From positions 558,001 to 622,000 of the forward strand of contig NZ_CP061295.1 of NCBI RefSeq assembly GCF_018687535.1: 64,000 nt of DNA, written 5' to 3'. This stretch comes from Polynucleobacter sp. MWH-S4W17. GTDB lineage: Bacteria; Pseudomonadota; Gammaproteobacteria; Burkholderiales; Burkholderiaceae. The notes beneath the pieces are model-generated. The model searched no databases, was not told where the DNA came from, and saw nothing but the letters and a program-made list of their open reading frames with translations. The position numbers were made by a program, and so were the translations under genes. Below are positions 21,163 to 30,695 of this stretch, in pieces; positions within the stretch are counted from its first letter, which is position 1, and the number at the start of each line of letters is the position of its first letter.

Positions 21163-21960
21163 ATGCTCAAGCAAGTCCTTTCACTTTTAATCCTTGGTGC
21201 AGTCGTATTTTTGACTGGCTGTGCTGGGCTGGGCGGAGAATCTGTGCAAAACGAGGCAGGACAGGCATTTAATGTGGATCAATTGCCGGCGCAAGAAGAG
21301 CTACCCAAATTCTCTGCTGAAACTGCGCGTGCTGGCATGCCCAATGGTTGGAACTTTTACCGCATAGCACCCTTTAAAAAGAATACGGTATATCGCCTGG
21401 AAAACTATCAAGGCAGAACAGTCTTGAGCGCAAATTCCAAAACATCTGCCTCCGGATTGGCTGTGAAGTTACGCCCTCGTCAGGTCAATAATTTGTGGCT
21501 GCAGTGGGAATGGAAGGCAATCAGTTCAATCGTCAATGCTGATAATACTGATGCTTACGCAGATGATGCTCCGCTGCGTATCTTGGTTGCATTTGATGGC
21601 AATAAGTCAAAGTTACCTTTAAAAGAAAAAATGACTTTTGAAATGGCCAATCTGATTAGTGGCCAAGAAATGCCGTATGCCACATTGATGTATATCTGGT
21701 CTGGAAAATCCCCTGTGGATACCATCATTCCAAATGCGCATACCTCTCGCATCAAAATGATTGTGGTGGATTCTGGTTGGGATAATTTGGATCAGTGGCA
21801 CAAGCATCAACGTGATTTAGCGGCTGACTATAAGCGTGCTTACGGTGAAAGTCCCGGCCAAATCATCGGTATCGCCTTATTGACTGATACAGACAATACC
21901 AAATCAGAAACGCGTGCTTATTACGGTGATATTGAACTTATTCGCAAGACTCAAAAATAA
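21163..21960 (+). CDS. DUF3047 lipoprotein
   Basis: 265 residues with a lipoprotein signal peptide (SLLILGAVVFLTGC, lipobox LTGC). The mature part fits DUF3047: PNGWNFYRIAPFKKNTVY, LQWEWKA, DDAPLRILVAFDG and the C-terminal TDTDNT-SETRAYYGDI. Members are periplasmic or outer-membrane anchored with a likely beta-sandwich fold; no function is known. It is divergent from the GT39 gene with a 47-base gap. Confidence 0.85.
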   Translation: MLKQVLSLLILGAVVFLTGCAGLGGESVQNEAGQAFNVDQLPAQEELPKFSAETARAGMPNGWNFYRIAPFKKNTVYRLENYQGRTVLSANSKTSASGLAVKLRPRQVNNLWLQWEWKAISSIVNADNTDAYADDAPLRILVAFDGNKSKLPLKEKMTFEMANLISGQEMPYATLMYIWSGKSPVDTIIPNAHTSRIKMIVVDSGWDNLDQWHKHQRDLAADYKRAYGESPGQIIGIALLTDTDNTKSETRAYYGDIELIRKTQK

Positions 21961-22010
21961 ATAACATTCAAGTTGGCAACAACATGCAAGTAAGCGATAT
22001 TTCTTATTTG

Positions 22011-24278
22011 TTAATGCGTAGGGCGCCAACGCTTGAGTAGAAGTGCGTTGCTAAGAACGCAAAAGCTCGATAAGGCCATGGCGCTACCAGCTAACATCGG
22101 TGAAAGATATCCTAGTGCGGCCAAGGGAATGCCGGTAGCATTAAAGATAAAAGCCCAGAATAAATTTTGCTGAATCTTTTTCCAAGTCCGCTTGGAGATA
22201 TCAATAGCATTTGCTACCAGAGTGGGGTCGCCTCGCATCAAGGTTATGCCGGCAGCTTGCATGGCCACATCAGTGCCAGTAGACATTGCCATACCCACAT
22301 CTGCAGTTGCCAAAGCGGGGGCATCATTTACACCATCCCCTACCATTGCAACAAATTGACGCTCACCATCTTTTGATTGGAGTTGGCGAATGATTTCCGC
22401 TTTATTACTTGGCATAATTTGTGCAAACACTTCTTGAATGCCAATCGTGTTGGCAACACGATTGGCAGCGGCAATATTGTCACCAGAGATCATTACCGCT
22501 CGAATATGTAGATGATGTAGTGAAGCAACCGCTTGTTCAGCGTTATCTTTTAACTCATCACCAAATGCGATGATTGCAATGGGTGATGAAAGATTTTCAT
22601 GACTCATTAATACTGAAACAGTTTGACCGGCATCAAAACAGGCTTGCGCCTTTGCAAGTATTGCGGAGTAATGGGGATTGTCTTCTAACGATGCAATGCT
22701 TTGTAGGTTCAGACTAAGGCCCAGAAAAACGCCAGTGCTTGGCCTACCGCTAATACCAATGCCGGGCAGGGCTTTGCTGTCTGTTGGCGTGATGGGATTT
22801 AAGCCCCTTTGTTTAGCAGCATCTAACAGTGCTTTTGCAAGGGGGTGCTCACTACCAAGCTGTAAACCTGCTGCACTCGCGAGAATGTCATCAACCGCAT
22901 ATGAATCACCAAAAGGAATAATTTCTAGTAGTCTTGGTTTGCCAATGGTGAGGGTGCCAGTCTTATCGAAGGCCACTACATTTAAGCGATGTGCCAACTC
23001 TAATACCTGCGGATCTTTAATGAGGATTCCAAAGCGTGCTGCAACGCCAGTGCCTGCCATGATGGCTGCAGGTGTTGCAAGACCCAATGCACATGGACAT
23101 GCAATAACGAGAACTGAAACTGCGCGCAGTATGGCGACAGATGCAGAGTCTAAATAAAACCAGTTCGCTAATCCAGTAATAAATGCAATCCCAATCACGC
23201 TTGGTACAAAAATTGCACTTACTTTATCGACTAATTTTTGTATCGGTGCTTTTTGGGTTTGCGCATCTTCCACCAAAGAAATAATTTTTGAGAGAACGCT
23301 CTCAACGCCTACCGCCTGGGCCTCAATCACCAACAGGCCCTCCCCATTAAGAGAGCCGCCGATAACTTTTTCACCAAGATGCTTTTTGACGGGGTCGCTT
23401 TCTCCCGTGAGGAGGGATTCATCAATATGGCTATTGCCAAGCAAGATGATTCCATCTACCGGAATACGTTCACCGGGCAACACTAAAACTCGGTCTTTTG
23501 GAAAGACTTGATCTAAAGGAAGATCGCGAAATTGGTCTAATGCAGAGTTCTCGTTGATAACAATATTACGATCGATGACTTTGGCATGCTCCGGCCATAG
23601 CTTTTGTAATGCGCGTATTGCTTCACTAGTTTGCTGCTTGGCTCTGGCCTCCAACCATTTACCAAGCATGACCATGCAGATAATGACAGCTGAACCTTCA
23701 AAATAGAGCTCGTGACTGGCATGGGGCGATGCAATCATTTGATACACGCTTAATCCATAGGCTGCACTCGTGCCGAGTGCGACTAATAAATCCATATTGC
23801 CAACACCCGACATCAGAGATTTGAAGCCCGCTTTATAAAAACGCCAACCTAAAAAGAATTGCACTGGAGTTGCAAGTAATAGTTGCCATGTCGATGAAAG
23901 TGACCAGTGAATGCCAAAAGGCATGAGGAGCATTGGTAAAAAGAGTGGGGCTGAAAGACAAAAACCTAGAATGACGCGACCCAGACCATCGGCCCCCCAG
24001 AACAATTTAGAAGGGGCTAACTCAGGAATTGCGTGAGGGGCGCTGATTTTGGCTTCATAGCCTGTTTTTTGTACCAGAGCGATGACTTCATCGATTTTGA
24101 CTCCAGAATCGGCGTTTACGCGAATTTTGGCTTGTTCGGTTGCTAAATTCACACTGGCCGCTTCCACGCCGGGAATCTTGTCTAAGGCCTTTTCAACCCT
24201 ACCAACACAGGACGCACAGGTCATCCCGCCGATATCTAGAGTAAATAGCTCTGAATGAGTGTCTTTTTGGGGAACCAT
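22011..24278 (-). CDS. copA: Copper-translocating P-type ATPase
   Basis: 755 residues. One N-terminal heavy-metal domain with Cys21/Cys24 (GMTCASC), then P1B-ATPase membrane helices with CPC (IACPCALGLATPAA) as the transport site. The phosphorylation motif is DKTGTLT, with SEHPLAKAL in the nucleotide domain and GDGVNDAPAL in the P-domain. This set marks Cu(I) export to the periplasm. Divergent from a small copper-chaperone gene 51 bases away. Confidence 0.95.
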   Translation of the reverse strand: MVPQKDTHSELFTLDIGGMTCASCVGRVEKALDKIPGVEAASVNLATEQAKIRVNADSGVKIDEVIALVQKTGYEAKISAPHAIPELAPSKLFWGADGLGRVILGFCLSAPLFLPMLLMPFGIHWSLSSTWQLLLATPVQFFLGWRFYKAGFKSLMSGVGNMDLLVALGTSAAYGLSVYQMIASPHASHELYFEGSAVIICMVMLGKWLEARAKQQTSEAIRALQKLWPEHAKVIDRNIVINENSALDQFRDLPLDQVFPKDRVLVLPGERIPVDGIILLGNSHIDESLLTGESDPVKKHLGEKVIGGSLNGEGLLVIEAQAVGVESVLSKIISLVEDAQTQKAPIQKLVDKVSAIFVPSVIGIAFITGLANWFYLDSASVAILRAVSVLVIACPCALGLATPAAIMAGTGVAARFGILIKDPQVLELAHRLNVVAFDKTGTLTIGKPRLLEIIPFGDSYAVDDILASAAGLQLGSEHPLAKALLDAAKQRGLNPITPTDSKALPGIGISGRPSTGVFLGLSLNLQSIASLEDNPHYSAILAKAQACFDAGQTVSVLMSHENLSSPIAIIAFGDELKDNAEQAVASLHHLHIRAVMISGDNIAAANRVANTIGIQEVFAQIMPSNKAEIIRQLQSKDGERQFVAMVGDGVNDAPALATADVGMAMSTGTDVAMQAAGITLMRGDPTLVANAIDISKRTWKKIQQNLFWAFIFNATGIPLAALGYLSPMLAGSAMALSSFCVLSNALLLKRWRPTH

Positions 24279-24329
24279 ATAGAAGATAATCTACTCCATA
24301 CAAGCCATATTCAAATCAAAAAGGCCTAT

Positions 24330-24524
24330 ATGTTGAGTTTAAAAGTATCCGGAATGACCTGTGGGGGCTGCATTAATGCCGTCACTCGGGCAGTGCAGGC
24401 TCAGGACCCTCAGGCTAAAGTTCAGGCGGATTTGGCAGGTCAGACCGTCACTCTTGAAACTACTCTATCTGCTGCGCAGGCGAGTCAGCTCATCACAGAT
24501 GCCGGCTTTCCAGTCATTCAATAG
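24330..24524 (+). CDS. copZ: Heavy-metal-associated domain protein (CopZ-like chaperone)
   Basis: 64 residues from ATG 24330 (MLSLKVSGMTCGGC); the upstream in-frame start at 24255 would run into copA on the other strand. It is a single HMA domain with the GMTCGGC metal site at residues 8-14, so a soluble Cu(I) chaperone that hands copper to CopA is likely. The divergent arrangement with copA supports joint regulation, but no CueR- or CopY-like palindrome is evident in the 51-base gap. Confidence 0.88.
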   Translation: MLSLKVSGMTCGGCINAVTRAVQAQDPQAKVQADLAGQTVTLETTLSAAQASQLITDAGFPVIQ

Positions 24525-24590
24525 TAATTGTTTAGAATGTCGGCAAACATAACAAAACCCGTAGTTTTTGTTCCTAAAGGATCGTGATTT

Positions 24591-25238
24591 ATGTTCTTCA
24601 GTAAGTTAATGCCTCACGATGGTAATTTCTTCGAGCTATTTAATGAGCACGCTAGCAATATCGTTTCCGCCTCCGAATCTTTTTTGAAGTTCGTTGAGTA
24701 TTACAGTGATGAAACCTTGCGCGCTAAGTACACCCAAGAGGTAGATAAAGCTGAGCATGCTTGTGATGATGTTGTGAAAGAGGTGCATCGTCGTTTGCAT
24801 AAGACCTTCATCACACCTATAGACCGCGACCAAATTTTTTCACTCATCAATACGATGGATGACGTAGCTGATTTATTGCAAAACGGCACTGAAGCAATGC
24901 ACTTGTATGACGTGAAGCAAATGACGCCAGAGATGTTGCAAATGGCGGAGCTTTGCAATCAGTGCTGCATCAGCATGAAGAATGCTGTTGCTACATTAAA
25001 AGACATTTCTGATCCAGAAGTAGCTAAAGCAGCGTTAAAGACTTGTGATGAAATTGATCACCTGGAGTCTGGGGCTGATCGCCTGCTATCTACCGCGATT
25101 ACTAGATTATTCCGTGAAGACATCGAAGTGCGTGAGCTAATTAAGTGCCAGCGTATTTATGAGTTACTCGAGGAAGTTACCGATAAATGTGAAGACGTTG
25201 CCAACTTGGTTGAAGGCATCGTTCTTGAAAACTCTTAA
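24591..25238 (+). CDS. DUF47/PhoU-like phosphate transport accessory protein
   Basis: 215 residues, helical, of the DUF47 family (COG1392) related to PhoU. The opening MFFSKLMPHDGNFFELFNEHA and the acidic pattern DEIDHLESGADRLL are typical. It is 12 bases upstream of a Pit transporter, the usual pairing. It probably modulates Pit activity; a metal-binding surface is inferred from the conserved E/D/H residues. Confidence 0.92.
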   Translation: MFFSKLMPHDGNFFELFNEHASNIVSASESFLKFVEYYSDETLRAKYTQEVDKAEHACDDVVKEVHRRLHKTFITPIDRDQIFSLINTMDDVADLLQNGTEAMHLYDVKQMTPEMLQMAELCNQCCISMKNAVATLKDISDPEVAKAALKTCDEIDHLESGADRLLSTAITRLFREDIEVRELIKCQRIYELLEEVTDKCEDVANLVEGIVLENS

Positions 25239-25249
25239 GGCGAATTAAG

Positions 25250-26260
25250 TTGCCAGCGACAGAAGTAGCCTTTTGGGTTGTAGCGCTATTAGTAGTGCTA
25301 GCTCTTGCATTTGATTTCATGAACGGCTTTCATGATGCTGCTAACTCTATTGCGACGGTGGTTTCTACTGGCGTTTTAAAGCCGCAACAGGCAGTGGTGT
25401 TCGCTGCCTTCTTTAACTTTCTTGCAATATTCATTTTCCATTTAAGTGTTGCTGCTACTGTGGGCAAGGGAATTGTGCTTCCTGCCGCGGTGGATCTCCA
25501 CGTGATCTTTGGCGCATTGGTTGGCGCCATCATCTGGAACTTGGTGACTTGGTTCTATGGCATTCCATCAAGCTCTTCTCATGCTTTGATTGGTGGGTTG
25601 CTAGGAGCGGCGCTGCCTAAGGCGGGACTTGCCGGCTTAGTTTGGGCAGGTATTATCAAAACCGTTGCTTTTATCTTCATCTCCCCATTGGTTGGATTTC
25701 TTTTAGGCTCCTTGATGATGTTGCTGGTGTCATGGGTTTGCCGAAATGTCACACTCTCTAAAACCGATCGCTGGTTCCGCCGTCTGCAATTGGTTTCTGC
25801 TGGCGCATATAGCCTTGGACACGGCGGTAATGACTCACAAAAAACGATTGGCATTATTTGGCTGTTACTCATCATTACTGGCTATACAGATGCCAGCGCA
25901 AGTATGCCGCCAATATGGACAATTGTTTGCTGCTATATCGCTATTGCGATGGGCACAATGTTTGGTGGTTGGCGGATTGTTAAAACCATGGGTCAAAAGC
26001 TGACAAAACTCAAACCAGTAGGAGGCTTCTGTGCTGAAACTGGTGGCGCCATTACTTTGTTTGCGGCAACAGCCTTGGGTGTTCCTGTTTCGACTACCCA
26101 CACAATTACTGGGGCTATTGTCGGCGTTGGTTCAACTCAGAGAGCCAGCGCGGTCCGCTGGGGTGTCGCTGGAAACATCGTTTGGGCCTGGATCTTCACC
26201 ATCCCAGCCACGGCTTTGATGTCGATGGCAGTCTATTACCTGAGTTTGCTGATTTTCTAA
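25250..26260 (+). CDS. pit: Inorganic phosphate transporter, Pit family
   Basis: 336 residues from a TTG start at 25250. About ten hydrophobic helices, with the duplicated PiT signature visible as DFMNGFHDAANSIATVVSTG and PVSTTHTITGAIVGVG. Transports metal-phosphate complexes in symport with protons. Translationally close to the PhoU-like gene. Shorter than E. coli PitA (about 500 residues), matching the compact betaproteobacterial form. Confidence 0.93.
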   Translation: MPATEVAFWVVALLVVLALAFDFMNGFHDAANSIATVVSTGVLKPQQAVVFAAFFNFLAIFIFHLSVAATVGKGIVLPAAVDLHVIFGALVGAIIWNLVTWFYGIPSSSSHALIGGLLGAALPKAGLAGLVWAGIIKTVAFIFISPLVGFLLGSLMMLLVSWVCRNVTLSKTDRWFRRLQLVSAGAYSLGHGGNDSQKTIGIIWLLLIITGYTDASASMPPIWTIVCCYIAIAMGTMFGGWRIVKTMGQKLTKLKPVGGFCAETGGAITLFAATALGVPVSTTHTITGAIVGVGSTQRASAVRWGVAGNIVWAWIFTIPATALMSMAVYYLSLLIF

Positions 26261-26349
26261 TGCGATAGACGGAAGGTGCTCAAGGGCGCTTTCAGCAAAT
26301 ATTGGCGGCTACGAGTAAGCTAGCGCTAATTAAGAAAATACTAAAAAAC

Positions 26350-26366
26350 CTAGAAGTCCATTCTAG
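26350..26366. repeat. Inverted repeat upstream of mrp
   Basis: CTAGAA (26350-26355) and TTCTAG (26361-26366) form perfect 6-base arms around 5 bases, 25 bases before the mrp start. It could be an operator or a short RNA hairpin. The regulator is unknown. Confidence 0.35.
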
Positions 26367-26390
26367 ATTTATCCATATTAGGAGAATGTA

Positions 26391-27479
26391 GTGTCGGTTA
26401 CACCAGAGTTGATACAAGCAGCGCTAAAAAACTTAGTTGATCCCAATACGAAAATTGATTTTGTTACGGCAAGGAATATTAAAAATCTCCGCGTAGAGGG
26501 CGGCGATATTTCTTTAGATATTGTGCTGGGATATCCCGCTAAAAGCCAGTTCGACTCGATTCGTAAATCGGTAATCAATGCCTTGCGTGAATTATCAGGC
26601 GTCAAAAATGTGAGCGTCAATATCTCTAGTCAAATCGTTGCGCATGCAGTGCAGCGTGGAGTGAAGTTATTGCCCGGCGTAAAAAATATTATTGCAGTGG
26701 CTAGCGGTAAGGGTGGAGTAGGGAAGTCCACAACAGCCGTGAATCTCGCCCTAGCTCTTGCTGCGGAGGGTGCGCAGGTCGGTATTTTGGATGCGGATAT
26801 TTATGGCCCAAGTCAGCCAATGATGTTGGGTATTACCGGTAGGCCAGACTCTATTGAAGAAAATACGATTGAGCCAATGGAAGCCTATGGTTTGCAGGCA
26901 AGTTCGATCGGTTTCTTGATTGATGACGATGCACCCATGGTGTGGCGTGGACCGATGGTGACTTCAGCCCTTGAGCAGTTGCTTCGCCAAACCCGTTGGC
27001 GTGATCTTGACTACCTGATCGTAGATATGCCGCCTGGTACGGGAGATATTCAATTGACTTTGGCGCAAAAGGTTCCCGTTACAGGATCAGTCATTGTTAC
27101 CACGCCTCAAGATATTGCTTTGCTAGATGCTCGTAAAGGCCTCAAGATGTTTGAGAAGGTGGGTGTACCCATCATTGGCATTATTGAAAATATGAGCACT
27201 TACGTTTGCACTCAATGTGGACACGAAGAGCACGTATTCGGTACTGGCGGCGGTGAAAAAATGTGTAAAGAGTACGCTGTAGATTTCTTGGGCTCCTTGC
27301 CCTTGAATCTTTCGATTCGTGAGCAGGCTGATGCTGGGCGCCCAACAGTAGTGGCTGATCCAGATGGCGCTATTAGTGCTATCTATAAAGGTATTGCTAG
27401 ACAGGTAGCCATTCGTGTTGCTACTCTATCTAAAGACATGAGCAGTAAATTTCCGAACATTGTGGTTCAAAACACCTGA
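26391..27479 (+). CDS. mrp: Iron-sulfur cluster carrier protein Mrp/ApbC
   Basis: 362 residues from GTG 26391, with AGGAGA upstream. An N-terminal MIP18/DUF59 domain (about 1-90) is followed by a deviant Walker A P-loop (SGKGGVGKST) and a ParA/MinD-type NTPase. The C-terminal pair CTQC in STYVCTQCGHEE is the bridging Fe-S site. It assembles and transfers [4Fe-4S] clusters. The next genes encode many Fe-S proteins of the formate dehydrogenase locus, so proximity may be functional. Confidence 0.95.
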   Translation: MSVTPELIQAALKNLVDPNTKIDFVTARNIKNLRVEGGDISLDIVLGYPAKSQFDSIRKSVINALRELSGVKNVSVNISSQIVAHAVQRGVKLLPGVKNIIAVASGKGGVGKSTTAVNLALALAAEGAQVGILDADIYGPSQPMMLGITGRPDSIEENTIEPMEAYGLQASSIGFLIDDDAPMVWRGPMVTSALEQLLRQTRWRDLDYLIVDMPPGTGDIQLTLAQKVPVTGSVIVTTPQDIALLDARKGLKMFEKVGVPIIGIIENMSTYVCTQCGHEEHVFGTGGGEKMCKEYAVDFLGSLPLNLSIREQADAGRPTVVADPDGAISAIYKGIARQVAIRVATLSKDMSSKFPNIVVQNT

Positions 27480-27493
27480 GGCTCTGAACATTT

Positions 27494-28027
27494 ATGCGCT
27501 TTGCAGTGCTAATGCGTAAACAGAATATTGATAACCCATGGGTCTCGTTCCGCTGGGTGCCTCAGGAAGTATTGCCTGATTTTGGGCAATTTAATAGTCA
27601 ACAAAGTAAATCCATTGTGGGTCAGTTTCTTGGGCGCGATGCTGATGGTGAATCCTGGCTATTCACAGGCTATGAACTTGATCTCTTTCCGGATGAGGCT
27701 GAGGGCTACTATCTCAATGTTTCTGCTACTACGCCCGCATGGTTTGTCATGTGGCGCTTGGAAGAAGATATTGAGCGTTATATCGACGAGCAATCGCTTT
27801 CCTTGGCAAAATCTGAAGATTCCTTTGCAGTACCCCATCGCATTTGTGTCAGTTATAACGAAGCCGCTCGCTTACTCGATGGTGGTGAGTCGGTTGATAC
27901 GATACCGCTGAGTGAGCAGCATGCATCGTGGTTGCAAGAGTATGTCAATGACAACTATCGGCCGGAACCCAAAAAACGCCATAAGCCAGCTTCATTCAAG
28001 GGCGCGCAACGCCCTATGGAGGAATAA
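27494..28027 (+). CDS. DUF3305 protein of the formate dehydrogenase locus
   Basis: 177 residues, soluble and acidic. The sequence around WVSFRWVPQEVLPDF, WLFTGYELDLFPDEAEGYYLN and PAWFVMWRL fits DUF3305, which is found next to DUF3306 and formate dehydrogenase genes in betaproteobacteria. It overlaps the DUF3306 start by one base. Presumably an assembly or maturation factor; no biochemical role is known to me. Confidence 0.85.
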   Translation: MRFAVLMRKQNIDNPWVSFRWVPQEVLPDFGQFNSQQSKSIVGQFLGRDADGESWLFTGYELDLFPDEAEGYYLNVSATTPAWFVMWRLEEDIERYIDEQSLSLAKSEDSFAVPHRICVSYNEAARLLDGGESVDTIPLSEQHASWLQEYVNDNYRPEPKKRHKPASFKGAQRPMEE

Positions 28028-28593
28028 TGGCTGATGGATTTCTGGGACGTTGGTCTAAGCGTAAAGCGGGTAAAGAAGATGTCTCGCCAGAAAAAAAAGT
28101 AGAGGTTCCTAAAGAGGCTGATCAGGCTCAACTCGTTGAGGGCGCTCAAGAGGCTGCACCTCCGCCAGCTACCCTAGAGGATGTAGTCAAGATCGATCGT
28201 TTCGATCCAGACTTTTCTGCTTTTATGAAGCCGGATGTAGATCCCGCTGTTCAGCAGGCTGCTCTAAAGAAAATGTTTACCGATCCCCATTTCAACATCA
28301 TGGATGGATTAGATATTTATATTGATGACTACAGTAAGCCGGATCCACTGCCACCTGGAATGCTGGAGAGAATGGTGCAGAGCGATATGCTCAACCTTTT
28401 CCGCAAATCGAGCGAAGAGCTTGGTCCAGAATCCCAGCAAAGCGTAAACCTAGCACCTGACCCGCGTCTTGAGGGTCGCACATTGGCAGCCGAACAGCAA
28501 ACTGATTTAACATCCACACAACAAAAACCTACAGATCAGTTGGAAGAGGTGCCCAATAAGGTATCAATAGAGTCTGAACAGAAAAAAACCTAA
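28027..28593 (+). CDS. DUF3306 protein of the formate dehydrogenase locus
   Basis: 188 residues, highly charged and probably partly disordered. FLGRWSKRKAG at the N-terminus and the central FMKPDVDPAVQQAALKKMFTDPHFN and GLDIYIDDY blocks are the DUF3306 signature. The C-terminal third is rich in Q, E and S and low in complexity. Coupled to the DUF3305 gene upstream and 11 bases from the ferredoxin gene downstream. Function unknown. Confidence 0.85.
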   Translation: MADGFLGRWSKRKAGKEDVSPEKKVEVPKEADQAQLVEGAQEAAPPPATLEDVVKIDRFDPDFSAFMKPDVDPAVQQAALKKMFTDPHFNIMDGLDIYIDDYSKPDPLPPGMLERMVQSDMLNLFRKSSEELGPESQQSVNLAPDPRLEGRTLAAEQQTDLTSTQQKPTDQLEEVPNKVSIESEQKKT

Positions 28594-28604
28594 GAAGATA
28601 GCGC

Positions 28605-30695
28605 ATGAGTCAAAAATTAGTCTGCAACTGTAATGGCACCATGCCTTTGGATGCAAAAGCTATCAGGGTTCCGATTCACCAATCCTTGTGCAGGCAGGAG
28701 GTCGGCTCTTTTTTAAAGGCCCTAGATGGCTCTGATTCTCTGGTGATAGCGTGTACGCAAGAGGGCGCACTTTTTAGTGAGCTAGCTGACCAAGCTGAAA
28801 AGCCATTGGTTGCGCCACTGCGTTTTGTCAATATTCGTGAAGTAGCTGGTTGGACTCAAGAAGCTAAAACATCCGGCCCTAAAATTGCGGCTCTGTTGGC
28901 CTTGGCTGATATGCCAGAGGCTGAACCTGTTCCTGTTGTGAATTACGAAAGCCAGGGTAGGTTGTTAATTATCGGCGCTGGGTCACAAGCCATTCCTTGG
29001 GCTGAAAAATTAAGCCCATCTTTGGATGTGTCTGTCTTATGTACACAGCCCGGTGACTTACCGCTGACCCGAAGCTACCCAATCTTTACCGGAGCAGTTA
29101 CCAAGTTGGATGGTTATTTAGGGAACTTTTCAGTAGATTGGCAGTTGCAAAATCCGATTGACCCAGAGATGTGTACTCGCTGTGGGGCCTGTGTTGAGGT
29201 ATGTCCTGAGGGAGCCATTAATCTTTCCTTCCAGATTGATTTAGGTAAATGCAAATCCCATCGCGATTGCGTTACTGCATGTGCCGGCATTGGTGCAATA
29301 TCGTTTGATCGCAAAGAGCGTGAACGTAATTCAGAATTCGATTTAATTTTGGACCTACGTGTAGATCCCAAGATGCGCATGAGCCAAACGCCGCAGGGGT
29401 ACTTCGCTCCCGGTGTTGATCCCCTTGAGCAGGCGCTGGCAGTTAATCAACTCTCCGAGATGGTGGGGGAGTTTGAAAAGCCCAAATATTTTGCCTATAA
29501 CGAAAAAATTTGTGCTCATGGCCGCAATGGCAAAGTAGGTTGCAGCGCTTGTATTGATGTTTGTTCAACAGGCGCTATTGGTTCAATCTTTAAAAATGGC
29601 CAAGGTTCTGTAGAGGTCAATCCAAATCTTTGTATGGGTTGCGGAGCTTGTGCAACTGCATGCCCTTCCGGTGCAATGCGTTACAACTACCCAAGCGTTG
29701 CTCATCAAGGTAAAGAGCTCAAAACGGTAGCGAGCGCCTTTACCGCCGAAGCTAAAAAGATCAATCAGGCGATGGCTCCCAGCTTACTTTTGCATACCCT
29801 AAAAGCGGGTACGCAAATGATTGATGGCTTGGGTAGGTCTGCGCATGTCATGCCAAAGCAATTCGAAGGTCTCCCAGCATTTGTGATTCCTTATGGCATT
29901 GAGCATATCGCCTCCACTGGCTTGGACTTATGGTTGGGTGCGCTGACGTATGGTTTTGCGGAAGTGACTTTGTTGTTAAGTGGAGACGAGGATCCCGCAT
30001 ATCGTGCAGTACTTGAAGAGCAGGTAGTTTTAGCAAACAGCATTCTCAATGCGTATGGGTTTGACGATCGCGTTCATTTGATCTTGGCTAGTTCTGCTGA
30101 AGATATAGCGACTGTTTCTAAGGCAATGGGCATATTGCGTCAGCGTGGATCACTCAGTCCAATCTGTACTCCTGCAAGTATTGGTTTATCAAATCAGAAA
30201 CGCGAAACGCTTGAGGCAGCTTTAGAGCATTTGCAAAAACAAGCGAAGACTCCGTTGCCGGAGATGGGTGTTGTACTTCCAAAGTCCTCCCTATTGGGTG
30301 GTCTAGCAATTAACAAAGATGCTTGCACCTTGTGTATGTCTTGCGTCAGCGGTTGCCCTGAAGGCGCGCTTTTAGACAATCCCGATGAACCCATTCTTTC
30401 TTTTATTGAGAAGCAGTGTGTTCAGTGTGGCATCTGTGTGCAAACCTGTCCCGAGAAGGCTTTAACTCTTGCACCTCGTTTACAAACCGTTGAGCAGCGC
30501 AAGCAACGAACCACCCTCAATGAAACCCAGGCATTCCATTGCATCAGCTGCGGCAAGCCTTTTGGAACACTTAAGATGGTTGATTTGATGCTCAGCAAGC
30601 TTGGAGCGCATGGTGCTTTTGCTGGGGCTGCAATGGATCGATTGAAGATGTGTAGTGATTGTCGAGTGGTGGATATGGTGAAAAAAGAAACATGA
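28605..30695 (+). CDS. Large multi-cluster 4Fe-4S protein
   Basis: 696 residues. At least six ferredoxin-type cysteine groups are visible: CTRCGACVEVCPEG, CKSHRDCVTACAG, CSACIDVCSTG, CMGCGACATACPSG, CTLCMSCVSGCPEG and CVQCGICVQTCPEK, plus a C-terminal CISC/CSDC pair. Between the second and third pairs lies a ~250-residue segment without cysteines. No signal peptide, so it is cytoplasmic, unlike the dehydrogenase it accompanies. It may pass electrons during enzyme assembly or to another acceptor. The stop overlaps the next start (ATGA). Confidence 0.88.
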   Translation: MSQKLVCNCNGTMPLDAKAIRVPIHQSLCRQEVGSFLKALDGSDSLVIACTQEGALFSELADQAEKPLVAPLRFVNIREVAGWTQEAKTSGPKIAALLALADMPEAEPVPVVNYESQGRLLIIGAGSQAIPWAEKLSPSLDVSVLCTQPGDLPLTRSYPIFTGAVTKLDGYLGNFSVDWQLQNPIDPEMCTRCGACVEVCPEGAINLSFQIDLGKCKSHRDCVTACAGIGAISFDRKERERNSEFDLILDLRVDPKMRMSQTPQGYFAPGVDPLEQALAVNQLSEMVGEFEKPKYFAYNEKICAHGRNGKVGCSACIDVCSTGAIGSIFKNGQGSVEVNPNLCMGCGACATACPSGAMRYNYPSVAHQGKELKTVASAFTAEAKKINQAMAPSLLLHTLKAGTQMIDGLGRSAHVMPKQFEGLPAFVIPYGIEHIASTGLDLWLGALTYGFAEVTLLLSGDEDPAYRAVLEEQVVLANSILNAYGFDDRVHLILASSAEDIATVSKAMGILRQRGSLSPICTPASIGLSNQKRETLEAALEHLQKQAKTPLPEMGVVLPKSSLLGGLAINKDACTLCMSCVSGCPEGALLDNPDEPILSFIEKQCVQCGICVQTCPEKALTLAPRLQTVEQRKQRTTLNETQAFHCISCGKPFGTLKMVDLMLSKLGAHGAFAGAAMDRLKMCSDCRVVDMVKKET

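Noticed and set aside
22678-23157. 159-codon open frame on the plus strand inside copA
   Set aside because: It is a shadow of the P-type ATPase codons, with biased composition and no recognisable domain.
24279-24329. CueR-type operator between copA and copZ
   Set aside because: No dyad of the expected ACCTTCC…GGAAGGT type is present in the 51-base gap.
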